In this document: positions 30,193 through 37,811 of the stretch, one piece after another
How the letters are laid out: each line of letters begins with the position of its first letter
Numbering within the stretch: the first letter of the stretch is position 1
Source of the DNA: Pyrinomonadaceae bacterium
GTDB lineage: Bacteria > Acidobacteriota > Blastocatellia > Pyrinomonadales > Pyrinomonadaceae
DNA: 64,000 nucleotides
Assembly: GCA_030841085.1 (NCBI GenBank)
Contig: JAVEDP010000022.1
Location: 186,001-250,000, forward strand
Reading direction: 5' to 3'
Notes under the pieces: model-generated
The model's input: only the letters and a program-made list of their open reading frames with translations
What the model was told of the DNA's origin: nothing
The model's database searches: none
Made by a program: the position numbers and the translations under genes

Positions 30193-33024
30193 ATGACCAT
30201 CGAAGTCGGCACTAAACTCGGTCGCTATGAAATCCGCTCCAAGATTGGCGCGGGCGGAATGGGCGAGGTCTACCTGGCGCAGGATACTGAATTAGATCGG
30301 AAAGTCGCGCTTAAGATTCTTCCGGCTGATGTAGCTCTGAAACAGGGCCGAATGCGTCGCTTTGTACAAGAAGCAAAAGCGGCCGCGGCGCTGAACCATC
30401 CGAACATCGCGCACATTTACGAAATCGGTGAAGCCGGCGGGTTGAACTTTATCGCCCTGGAGTTTGTTGACGGATTCACTTTACGAGAGGCAATTCATCG
30501 CGAACACACCGAACTCAGAAAACTCCTTCGCTATCTGCAACAAGCTGCTGAAGGTTTGGCGAAAGCCCATGCGGCGGGGATTGTCCATCGCGATTTGAAA
30601 CCTGACAACATAATGATTACCCGCGACGGCTACGCGAAAATCCTGGATTTTGGCTTAGCGAAATTAGTCGATGCGCACTCGGAAAATCTCGCGACTGATT
30701 CCGCACTCAGCGAAGTGGCAACAGCAATGATGCCGCAGCATTCCCTACCCGGAACAGTGATGGGCACCGTCGGTTACATGTCGCCCGAACAAGCGCAGGG
30801 GCGCGTGAAGGAAATTGATCACCGTTCAGATGTCTTCGCCTTTGGCTGCATTCTTTTTGAAGCGGCGACGAGACGAAAAGCATTTGAAGGAAAAGACACT
30901 CTGGATTCTCTTCACAATATCGTTCATGCGCCGACGCCGGTAATCAAAGATTTTAATTCGATGGCGCCTGAGGATTTGCAACGAATCGTGCGTCGCTGCC
31001 TCGCAAAAGATCCGGAAAAGCGCTACCAGTCCATCAAGGAAGTTTCCATTGAACTGGATGAAGTTCGACAAGAACTAAAGCTTAGTTCAGAGGTTCACGA
31101 TTCAGTCCACCAAACCACTTCCAACCCCGTTTCCACAACGAGCGATCAAAGCCACCAAAGTGCGACTTTTGAGCAATCTGCTGCCAGCTCAACACAATTG
31201 AGACCAGCATCAACTTCAAGCGCGCAGACAATTCTTAACGAGCTGACGCGTAGTAAGCGCGGCGTCGCGATCATACTAATGGCAGTAGTATTGGTTGTTG
31301 CGGCGGCGATCACTTTGTGGTTGAGGTTTGGCGGCAATAAGCCAGTCGCGTCTAGTGGAAAGATGCAGATTACCAGGCTGGTAACCGGACTAACTGGCCG
31401 CCCGGGTCAGGTTGGCATTTCGCCTGACGGTAAGTATATCGCCTACTCAGTATACGAAGCCGGCAAGGCGGGTCTGTGGGTTAGACAAGTGTCGCAGGAT
31501 ACTTCGCTGCAAGTTGTTCCGCCGGTTGAAGAAACCTGGTTCGGTGGGACGACGTTTTCCAATGACGGCGAACTCATCTACTTCGTCAGTGGTAACAATA
31601 AGACCGACACGCTTGGTACGCTTTATCAAATTCCCGTGCTGGGCGCACGTGAACCGAAAAAGATTTTGGCGCATGTCAGTTCGCCAGTCTCTTTTTCACC
31701 GGATGGAAAACAGTTCGCATTTGTTCGGTATCACGAGAACACCGGCGAGAGCGCATTGTTCATTGCCAATACGGATGGCAGCGGCGAGCCGAAGAAGTTA
31801 GCATCGCGCTCCGGTGAATCCTGGCTAGGCCAGGGCGGTGCGTGGTCACCTGATGGCAAAACAATCGCTTTCATGAGCGCGACTACTGCGGGAGGCTTCA
31901 AGAATAGTCTGGTTGGGATCCCAGCCGCGGGGGGAGACGAAAGACCAATATCGGATCATAAATGGAGTAACAATCTTTTTCGCGTCCTCTGGATAAAGAA
32001 TGGCGCTGGTTTAATCGTCAATGGCAGCGAACGTCCGGACGATCCCATTCAAATCTGGAGCGTCTCTTATCCGGAAGGACGCGTAAGCAAAATAACAAAC
32101 GATGTCAACGAATATGGCGCTCAGAGCCTGGGAGTAACTTCAGACTCCTCAACGATAGCCACACTTTTGGGCGAGTGGTCTACAAAGATATGGATAGCTG
32201 CTCCCAACGACGACGAGAGCCACGCTAAAAGAATTACAAACGGCAAGCAAGACGGGCGATCGGGCATTTCTACCATGCCGGATGGCCGTATAGTCTATTC
32301 GGCAAAGGTCGGTGAGAATTCCGATATCTGGATCATGAATGCGGACGGCTCGGGTGCAAAAGCGCTCACGTCAGATGCCTTCACTGATAGTCATCCAGTG
32401 GTTTCACCTGACGGAAAATACATAGTTTACCAATCCTTCCGTCCTGACAACGTGCCACACATTTGGCGAATGGATGCGGATGGCAGCAACCAGAAGCAAC
32501 TCACCTCAGGCACCGAAGATCGCAATCCTACAATTTCTCCTGACGGACGCTGGATCGCATTTCACTCTTTTCGAACGGGCAAAGGGAATTTATGGAAGAT
32601 GACAATTGACGGGGGCGAATTAGCGCAGATCTCCGACCGGATCGCCTATAACGCGAATTTCTCGCCTGATGGGAAATTGCTCTCGTGCAACATTTTCGAT
32701 GAGTCGGTAAGTCCAGCAAGATATAGGCAGGCAATCCTATCTTTTGCGGATGGAGCGCTGGTGCGAGTGCTTGATTTACCGACTACTGCGGGCACGGTAA
32801 GTTGGCTTCCCGGGGGCAAAGATTACGTTTACGTTGATAAACCCCACGATATAGGCAATATCTGGAGCCAACCCGTTGCCGGCGGCCCTGCGAAACAGTT
32901 AACCAAATTCGGCTCGGACTTTATCGACTACTTTGATGTGAGTCGCGACGGCAAGCGCTTCATAGTATCCCGCTCGACGGGGGGCAACGACATAATTCTA
33001 ATCAAGAACTTTTTGAACGATTGA
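30193..33024 (+). CDS. Membrane Ser/Thr protein kinase with PD40/TolB-like sensor domain
   Basis: This 943-residue protein has an N-terminal Hanks-type kinase. The P-loop is KIGAGGMGEVYLA near residue 18, followed by the ATP lysine in VALKIL, the catalytic loop VHRDLKPDNIM near residue 137, DFGLAKL near 156 and GYMSPEQAQG near 197. A Ser/Thr/Gln-rich linker leads to one transmembrane helix near residues 356-376 (VAIILMAVVLVVAAAITLWL). The exported C-terminal half carries WD40-like PD40 repeats (ISPDGKYIAY, FSPDGKQFAF, VSPDGKYIVYQ, ISPDGRWIAF). This architecture is abundant in Acidobacteriota. It should sense an extracytoplasmic signal, which is unknown. It seems to be a stand-alone gene. Confidence 0.93.
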   Translation: MTIEVGTKLGRYEIRSKIGAGGMGEVYLAQDTELDRKVALKILPADVALKQGRMRRFVQEAKAAAALNHPNIAHIYEIGEAGGLNFIALEFVDGFTLREAIHREHTELRKLLRYLQQAAEGLAKAHAAGIVHRDLKPDNIMITRDGYAKILDFGLAKLVDAHSENLATDSALSEVATAMMPQHSLPGTVMGTVGYMSPEQAQGRVKEIDHRSDVFAFGCILFEAATRRKAFEGKDTLDSLHNIVHAPTPVIKDFNSMAPEDLQRIVRRCLAKDPEKRYQSIKEVSIELDEVRQELKLSSEVHDSVHQTTSNPVSTTSDQSHQSATFEQSAASSTQLRPASTSSAQTILNELTRSKRGVAIILMAVVLVVAAAITLWLRFGGNKPVASSGKMQITRLVTGLTGRPGQVGISPDGKYIAYSVYEAGKAGLWVRQVSQDTSLQVVPPVEETWFGGTTFSNDGELIYFVSGNNKTDTLGTLYQIPVLGAREPKKILAHVSSPVSFSPDGKQFAFVRYHENTGESALFIANTDGSGEPKKLASRSGESWLGQGGAWSPDGKTIAFMSATTAGGFKNSLVGIPAAGGDERPISDHKWSNNLFRVLWIKNGAGLIVNGSERPDDPIQIWSVSYPEGRVSKITNDVNEYGAQSLGVTSDSSTIATLLGEWSTKIWIAAPNDDESHAKRITNGKQDGRSGISTMPDGRIVYSAKVGENSDIWIMNADGSGAKALTSDAFTDSHPVVSPDGKYIVYQSFRPDNVPHIWRMDADGSNQKQLTSGTEDRNPTISPDGRWIAFHSFRTGKGNLWKMTIDGGELAQISDRIAYNANFSPDGKLLSCNIFDESVSPARYRQAILSFADGALVRVLDLPTTAGTVSWLPGGKDYVYVDKPHDIGNIWSQPVAGGPAKQLTKFGSDFIDYFDVSRDGKRFIVSRSTGGNDIILIKNFLND

Positions 33025-33088
33025 GGTGGATCAGTCACCTGAGTGGAAACGCTGCGGTCTCGCCAACCAAGTTTATTGACTCTTACCA

Positions 33089-33637
33089 ATGCAAATGCCT
33101 AACTCACGAACGCGCACGATAACCTGGGAAGACCCACGCGTATTGGCCAAGGCTGCGGTTGGTTTATCAGGAATGGAATACTTGCAAAAGATTGTTGCCG
33201 GCGAACTGCCGCCGCCGCCGATTGGCGTGCTGATGAACTTTCGCATGGCGGAACTGAGTGAAGGCCGTGCGGTGTTCACGGTCGAACCTGCCGAGTATCA
33301 CTACAATCCGATCGGCGTGGTCCACGGCGGGCTGGCAGCGACACTGCTCGACTCCGCGATGGGCTGCGCGGTCCATTCAACTCTGCCGGCGGGCGCGAGT
33401 TATACAACGTTGGAAATCAAGGTCAACTTTCTGCGGGCGATGTCTGCCGAGACTGGATTGGTGCGTTGCGAAGCAAATATCATTCATATCGGCGGCCGCA
33501 CGGCAGTCGCTGAGGGGAAAATTCTCGACCAGCAGGGCAAACTCTACGCTCACGGAACTACCACCTGCATAGTGTTCCATCCGTCTGGTAACCCACTGAA
33601 GAATTCAAGAAGGAGACGAAATGGCAATAACGAATAG
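33089..33637 (+). CDS. PaaI-family hotdog thioesterase
   Basis: This 182-residue protein has a hotdog fold of the PaaI/YdiI type. Landmarks are EYHYNPIGVVHGGLAATLLD near residue 70, with the HGG motif and acidic residue of the active site, and AVHSTLPAGASYTTLEIKVN. It should hydrolyse an aromatic or fatty acyl-CoA thioester. The C-terminus (KNSRRRRNGNNE) runs over the start of a small membrane protein gene by 17 bases, and its ribosome site AAGGAG lies within this gene. Confidence 0.87.
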   Translation: MQMPNSRTRTITWEDPRVLAKAAVGLSGMEYLQKIVAGELPPPPIGVLMNFRMAELSEGRAVFTVEPAEYHYNPIGVVHGGLAATLLDSAMGCAVHSTLPAGASYTTLEIKVNFLRAMSAETGLVRCEANIIHIGGRTAVAEGKILDQQGKLYAHGTTTCIVFHPSGNPLKNSRRRRNGNNE

Positions 33638-33794
33638 TTTGGCTGGCCGAAATCTGGGAATGATTTTGCTGGGGCTATGGTTAATTCTCACCAACCTCTT
33701 GCCGCTGCTTAGCATGAGAGTTTCCACAACCGTGACTACTGGCCTGGCAGTGCTTGGCATCATTGCTGGAATATTAATTCTACTCAGACGCTAA
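33621..33794 (+). CDS. 57-residue small membrane protein
   Basis: ATG at 33621, preceded by AAGGAG at a spacing of five, opens a frame of 57 residues. It encodes two hydrophobic segments (LGMILLGLWLILTNLLPLL and VLGIIAGILILL) and ends in RR. The clear ribosome site, overlap with the thioesterase gene and membrane-like composition support it. Its last four bases overlap the end of the convergent oxidoreductase gene. Short proteins of this kind with two helices are often called DUF-type or bactofilin-associated, but I do not recognise this one. Confidence 0.65.
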   Translation: MAITNSLAGRNLGMILLGLWLILTNLLPLLSMRVSTTVTTGLAVLGIIAGILILLRR

Positions 33795-34801
33795 ACTCCG
33801 GTGTCCGCAACTTTGACGATTTGCTTGCCGAGGTTATCGCCGCTGAACAGGCCGATGAAAGCCTGCGGCGTGTTTTCAAATCCCTCGACGATCGTTTCCG
33901 CGTATTTCAGTTTTCCCGCCGTCAGCCATTGGGCCAAACGCGAAACACCTTCAGCAAACCGGGCAGCGTACGCAGTAATAATGAAACCTTTCATCAGGGC
34001 GCTGTTCACCAGCAGGTAAGTTTGCGGGCGTGGGCCAACGTCCGGCCGCTCGAGGCAATAAAGCGATATCTGGCCACAAATGACTATGCGCGCGCCCTGG
34101 TTGAGCAGCGGCAACACAGCATCGGAAATTTCGCCGCCAACGTTGTCGAAATAGACATCGATGCGATCGGGACAAGCCGCTTTCAAGGCTTGCGCAACGT
34201 TCTCAGTTTTGTAATTGATGACTGCGTCGACGCCCAGTTCATCGCGCAAGTATTTATTCTTGTCATCGTTGCCGGCGATGCCTACCACGCGACAGCCTTT
34301 GATTTTTGCGAGCTGGCAAACAGTTACTCCGACTGCGCCCGCGGCGCCGGAGACGACGACAGTTTCGCCAGTTCTTGGCTGGCCGATGTCGAGCAAACCA
34401 AAGTACGCAGTCAAACCCGGCATGCCCAAAACTCCCAACGCGGTGGTAACCGGAGCGATATTGGGATCGACTTTTCTCAGTTCGCCGGGCTTCGCGATGT
34501 TATAGAGCCGCCAACCCAGCATGCCGGTAACAATGTCGCCAGTTGCAAACTCCGGCGCGCGTGACTCGACGACTTCGCCCACTACAGCGCTCGTAATCAC
34601 CTGGCCGATTTGAAAAGGCGGAACGTACGAGCGGCCCTCGCGCATGCGCCCGCGCAGGTATGGATCGACGGAGATGTAGAGCGTGCGAACCCACACCTCG
34701 CCGTCGTTCGGTTGCGGCGTTTCGCTGTCGACGAGCTGGAAGTTCTCCAGAGTAGGCAAACCAGTCGGGCGGCTGCTGAAGCGGATCTCTTTATTTTGCA
34801 T
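33791..34801 (-). CDS. NADP-dependent medium-chain oxidoreductase (CurA/prostaglandin-reductase type)
   Basis: This 336-residue zinc-free MDR enzyme starts MQNKEIRFSSRPTGLPTLEN. It has VDPYLRGRM near residue 48, the dinucleotide motif SGAAGAVGVTVCQLAKIKGC near residue 150, and VDVYFDNVGGE-like segment IDVYFDNVGGEISDAVLPLL near residue 215. The pattern fits the leukotriene B4 dehydrogenase/CurA group, which reduces enones with NADPH. Start 34801 is preferred over 34816, as the upstream residues are not family-like. It is convergent with the small membrane protein gene. Confidence 0.9.
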   Translation of the reverse strand: MQNKEIRFSSRPTGLPTLENFQLVDSETPQPNDGEVWVRTLYISVDPYLRGRMREGRSYVPPFQIGQVITSAVVGEVVESRAPEFATGDIVTGMLGWRLYNIAKPGELRKVDPNIAPVTTALGVLGMPGLTAYFGLLDIGQPRTGETVVVSGAAGAVGVTVCQLAKIKGCRVVGIAGNDDKNKYLRDELGVDAVINYKTENVAQALKAACPDRIDVYFDNVGGEISDAVLPLLNQGARIVICGQISLYCLERPDVGPRPQTYLLVNSALMKGFIITAYAARFAEGVSRLAQWLTAGKLKYAETIVEGFENTPQAFIGLFSGDNLGKQIVKVADTGV

Positions 34802-34877
34802 GGCGTGATAATACACCGCGGGATAACGGAAGCAGACCGGCGGGGGGCTGTTTCTGTAACGTGACTCTTCCCCTACG

Positions 34878-35174
34878 CTATCTCGTCAGTCGCTCGACCC
34901 AGTAGTTTGGTTCGCGATGAGAATGCGCGATTGCGATGACAACAATCATTTGATCGTCAATGCCGTAAACTAAAGAATAGGGAAAGCGAGCGAACAGGCA
35001 CCGTCGGATTTCTTGTTCGATTGCAGGAGACGCCAAGGGATAGACCTTGACAAGGCGAACAACTCTATCGAGTTCATCCAGAAATTCCCGCCCCTTACCC
35101 TTCGCCTTTTCCTCGTACCAGACAAAGGCCTCATCAGCTTCTTTTTGTGCGAGTGTGAGGAACCGGACATTCAT
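34878..35174 (-). CDS. RelE/ParE-family toxin
   Basis: This 98-residue protein reads MNVRFLTLAQKEADEAFVWY, GREFLDELDRVVRLVKVYPL, RRCLFARFPYSLVYGI and ends with IAIAHSHREPNYWVERL. The FPYSLVY strand and the AHxxREPxYW end are typical of the ParE/RelE plasmid-stabilisation type. The longer frame begins at 35270; the ATG at 35174 is chosen because it overlaps the antitoxin stop by one base (TGATG). Confidence 0.92.
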   Translation of the reverse strand: MNVRFLTLAQKEADEAFVWYEEKAKGKGREFLDELDRVVRLVKVYPLASPAIEQEIRRCLFARFPYSLVYGIDDQMIVVIAIAHSHREPNYWVERLTR

Positions 35175-35392
35175 CACCGGTTGTATTTGGCCATCAAGTC
35201 TTCGTAGGAAACCGTCGAAAGGCGCCCGGCTTGATAGGCTGCCCAACGTTTGCGGGCTTCGTTCGCCCAAATACGATCAATTTCGGGGTCGGGCTTGTCC
35301 AGGTCGGTGAGCAGGGCATCTAGCAAGCGGAGCTTTTCTTCATCCGGTAAGGAATGAATCTCAGATACCAGCGTTTCAGCATCTATCGCCAT
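35174..35392 (-). CDS. Addiction-module antitoxin component
   Basis: This 72-residue protein belongs to the putative addiction module component family: AIDAETLVSEIHSLPDEEKL then LRLLDALLTDL, followed by IDRIWANEARKRWAAYQAGR. The ATG at 35392 has GGAGGG six bases upstream. It forms a TGATG junction with the toxin gene. A related but diverged pair is at 48913-49457. Confidence 0.9.
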   Translation of the reverse strand: MAIDAETLVSEIHSLPDEEKLRLLDALLTDLDKPDPEIDRIWANEARKRWAAYQAGRLSTVSYEDLMAKYNR

Positions 35393-35508
35393 GCTTGCCC
35401 TCCAATCCGGAGTCAATATACAACTTTATGACCTAATCGTGAACGGTTTCAGAGGCGGTGAATCGTGAAGAGTAATCTTAAAGCCGACACTCATTTCAGA
35501 CTCCGCGT

Positions 35509-37200
35509 TCACCTGAGAATTCTGCGGCTGATCTCGTTCCGGTACGCGGCCGTCTCCTGAGCGACGCGGTGCGCGGACCAACCGAGATGCTTTTGCGCGA
35601 TGCCTGCCGCCGCCTCAACGGCATCCAGCCCACAAGTTGAATTCAACCCGACCATCGTACGGCGCAGCAGACAATCGGAAAGCGTCTGCGCAAACTCAGA
35701 CTTGAAAGCGAATACTACCTCGGCCGCAATCGCGCCGGTTTCGGGATCGAATATCTCGCCAAGCGAAAAGTCGTCACTGATCAATTTTTTGACTGCTGAC
35801 GAGCGCGTTCCGTAGATTCGCGCAAAGCGATGGTTTGTCTGTTCCGATAGCTTAGGCAGCTCAACTATCTCGTGTTGGACCATCGCTCCAGGCAAGGCTA
35901 CTTGATCTGTTGTGCAGGTTGGTTTGTTTTTGCCTAGCCGCTTCAAAATCAGATCGACTGTTTCTTGGGCAAGACTGCGATACGTCGTCAGCTTGCCGCC
36001 GACAATGGAAAAGAGATTATCTCGTTGCGGCGACGCACGAATGAAACGTTTTCGCGTGATGCTCTGCGCTTCTTTGTCATTCACAAACGGCAACGGTCGC
36101 ACTCCAGAATAGGTGTAGAGAATATGCGCGCGATTTAGCTGTGCTGTTGGAATCACTCGATTCGTTTCGCGCAGCAGGTATTCAATCTCTTCCGCTTCAA
36201 TTCGCACGCGATCCAGGTCGCCATGGTAGCGAATATCGGTGGTGCCTATTAGATAGTTTCCATTCCAGGGAATGATGAAGAAGGGACGGCGGTCAGTTTC
36301 GGCTTCGACGTAGATGGCGCTGTCGGGAGCGCCGGCAAATGGAGCAATGACGAGGTGGCTGCCTTTCGTGCCACCGATTAGACGTGATGAATCCGCACCG
36401 CTCGTCATCAATACCTGATCTATCCAGGGTCCAGCGGCGTTGATAACAATGGGCGCAGTTGCCACGCGTTGTGCCCGCAGAGGAAGAGCGGGGGCAAGCC
36501 CGGGGTCCCCGGCGGGGCAGCCCCGCTGGGGTGGAAGCCCGCCTTCCTGACCACGAGATACTCTATCTTGTTTTTTGAACCCGGGACTTTGGACCACGCT
36601 GTACTCAACGCCGCAGACTTTTCCATTTTCGATGAGAAGTCTCTCGACGTGCGCATAGGTGATAACAGTAGCGCCGTGCTCGATCGCAGCGAGAACGTTC
36701 TCGAGCACGAGGCGCTCGGCAAATTCCACCTGCGCGTCAAAGTAGACGGCCGCGCCCAGGAGGTCTTCACGATTGAGCCCGGGCGCTTGCCGCAAGGTTT
36801 CACTAACCGAGAGCATTCGATGACGTGGCAGCGACTTACCAAACGAGAGGACGTCGTAAGCAATCATCCCTGCGCGAATTGTCCACCCGCCGCGATGCGC
36901 ATGTTTGTAGATCGGCAGCAGAATTTGCAAAGGACGAACCAGGTGCGGAGCGATATTCAGCAGGCAGTCTCGTTCGCGAAGTGACTCGCGCACCAACCCA
37001 AGCTCGCCATGTTCCAGATAACGCAAGCCGCCATGAATCAGCCGCGTGGACCAGCTCGAGGTGCCGCCGCCGATGTCGCCCTTGTCCAGGACCAACACCT
37101 TTAGCCCACGCATCGCCGCATCGCGCGCGATCCCGGCGCCGTTAATTCCGGCGCCGATCACGATCACATCAAAATCAGCGATGGAAATTTCCTTCGCCAT
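35509..37200 (-). CDS. glpD: Glycerol-3-phosphate dehydrogenase (FAD) with in-frame repeat insertion
   Basis: This 563-residue flavoenzyme oxidises glycerol-3-phosphate to DHAP at the membrane. It shows VIGAGINGAGIARDAAMRG near residue 15, GTSSWSTRLIHGGLRYLEHG near residue 46, VINAAGPWIDQV near residue 252, GTTDIRYHGDLD and SGVRPLP, with a C-terminal DAO_C-like domain. Between VCGVEYSVV (residue 203) and ATAPIVINAAGPW (about 247) lies a Gly/Pro/Arg-rich stretch (QEGGLPPQRGCPAGDPGLAP) encoded by a GC-rich repeat. It sits in the loop before the GPW strand, so activity may be kept. It stands alone, 116 bases upstream of the toxin-antitoxin pair. Confidence 0.93.
   Translation of the reverse strand: MAKEISIADFDVIVIGAGINGAGIARDAAMRGLKVLVLDKGDIGGGTSSWSTRLIHGGLRYLEHGELGLVRESLRERDCLLNIAPHLVRPLQILLPIYKHAHRGGWTIRAGMIAYDVLSFGKSLPRHRMLSVSETLRQAPGLNREDLLGAAVYFDAQVEFAERLVLENVLAAIEHGATVITYAHVERLLIENGKVCGVEYSVVQSPGFKKQDRVSRGQEGGLPPQRGCPAGDPGLAPALPLRAQRVATAPIVINAAGPWIDQVLMTSGADSSRLIGGTKGSHLVIAPFAGAPDSAIYVEAETDRRPFFIIPWNGNYLIGTTDIRYHGDLDRVRIEAEEIEYLLRETNRVIPTAQLNRAHILYTYSGVRPLPFVNDKEAQSITRKRFIRASPQRDNLFSIVGGKLTTYRSLAQETVDLILKRLGKNKPTCTTDQVALPGAMVQHEIVELPKLSEQTNHRFARIYGTRSSAVKKLISDDFSLGEIFDPETGAIAAEVVFAFKSEFAQTLSDCLLRRTMVGLNSTCGLDAVEAAAGIAQKHLGWSAHRVAQETAAYRNEISRRILR
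36477..36590. repeat. GC-rich repeat inserted in frame in glpD
   Basis: This plus-strand stretch (GGAAGAGCGGGGGCAAGCCC, then GGCGGGGCAGCCCCGC, then AAGCCCGCCTTCCTGACCA) is palindromic and far richer in GC than the surrounding gene. Its right part, CCTTCCTGACCACGAGAT, matches CCTTCCCGACCATGAGAT at 54004-54022, and both continue to a TTGAA. This marks a repeat family with one copy in an intergenic region and one inside glpD. Confidence 0.68.
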
Positions 37201-37332
37201 TGCGGCTGTTAATTCAAACTAATCGGAGTCAAGTTATTCGGTTATATGAAGCGCGCACCATATAGTGCCAATCCTGCACCTTCTCGGGCAAAGATTTTAC
37301 GGCTTCAGAGTCGGGGCGGCTCGGCGCGAAGC

Positions 37333-37490
37333 CATCTCATTAGCACCGCGGCTTCAGCCCGGTGACAACGATCACATCAGAGTCCTTTAACCGTTTCAAC
37401 GGTTTTCGGCGTGCGGGTAAACCGTTAAAACGGTTAAGGAAGGTGAACGCTCCTTTATCACCGGGCTAAAGCCACGGTGCTAATGAGATC
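37333..37490. repeat. Large inverted repeat (CATTAGCACCG family)
   Basis: CTCATTAGCACCGCGGCTTC (from 37336) with CAGCCCGGTGA is mirrored by TCACCGGGCTAAAGCCACGG with TGCTAATGAG (37458-37487). Inside lies a second symmetry: CCTTTAACCGTTTCAACGGT (from 37384) against ACCGTTAAAACGGTTAAGGA (to 37440). The whole could fold into one long cruciform. It is the only copy in the window. Confidence 0.8.
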
Positions 37491-37690
37491 GCTCTGCGCG
37501 ATGAGGATTGAGCGAATTATCGCAGCTCGGTGGCCACGCCGACTCTTATTCAAAGCAGTCTCGACGCTGGTCTTTCAAGTCAGATCCGATGCTTAGTTGA
37601 ACGCCTCGGAGGGTCCTACATTACTCACAAGAGGCATGCGCCTTGCTGTTGGCCAAGCCAGCAAGTTAAGCCTTTATCAGACTCCACGAA

Positions 37691-37717
37691 GGGACAGACA
37701 GGAATGTCTATCCTACG
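37691..37717. repeat. Single GTAGGACAG-family palindrome
   Basis: GGGACAGACAGGAATGTCTA followed by TCCTACG is the inverted form of the units found in allB at 18896-19007. Only one arm is present here, in an intergenic position. Confidence 0.75.
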
Positions 37718-37811
37718 GCTTAACTCTTCCAACACGCGCAACGCGTTTCCCTTCTCGCCCCGAGTGCTTGCGCGCGATGATGGTCCAAACAATTGAATAA
37801 GGAGCGTTGCT

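Larger units (their letters stand above)
37201..37811. other. Gap between glpD and the FecR/DUF6600 gene
   Basis: Of these 611 bases, 37333-37490 is a large inverted repeat and 37691-37717 a single GTAGGACAG-family palindrome (separate entries). The rest shows no gene; small frames here pass through the repeats. The left end must hold the glpD promoter. Confidence 0.5.

Noticed and set aside
33821-34564. 247-codon plus-strand frame opposite the MDR oxidoreductase
   Set aside because: It is a shadow of a clear oxidoreductase gene and shows no domain features of its own.
35174-35392. Idea that the two addiction-component/RelE pairs are recent duplicates
   Set aside because: The proteins at 34878-35392 and 48913-49457 share pattern but few identical residues, so they are separate family members.
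37597-37800. 67-codon frame before the DUF6600 gene
   Set aside because: It reads through a repeat palindrome (RRDRQECLSYG), lacks a ribosome site, and has no family features.
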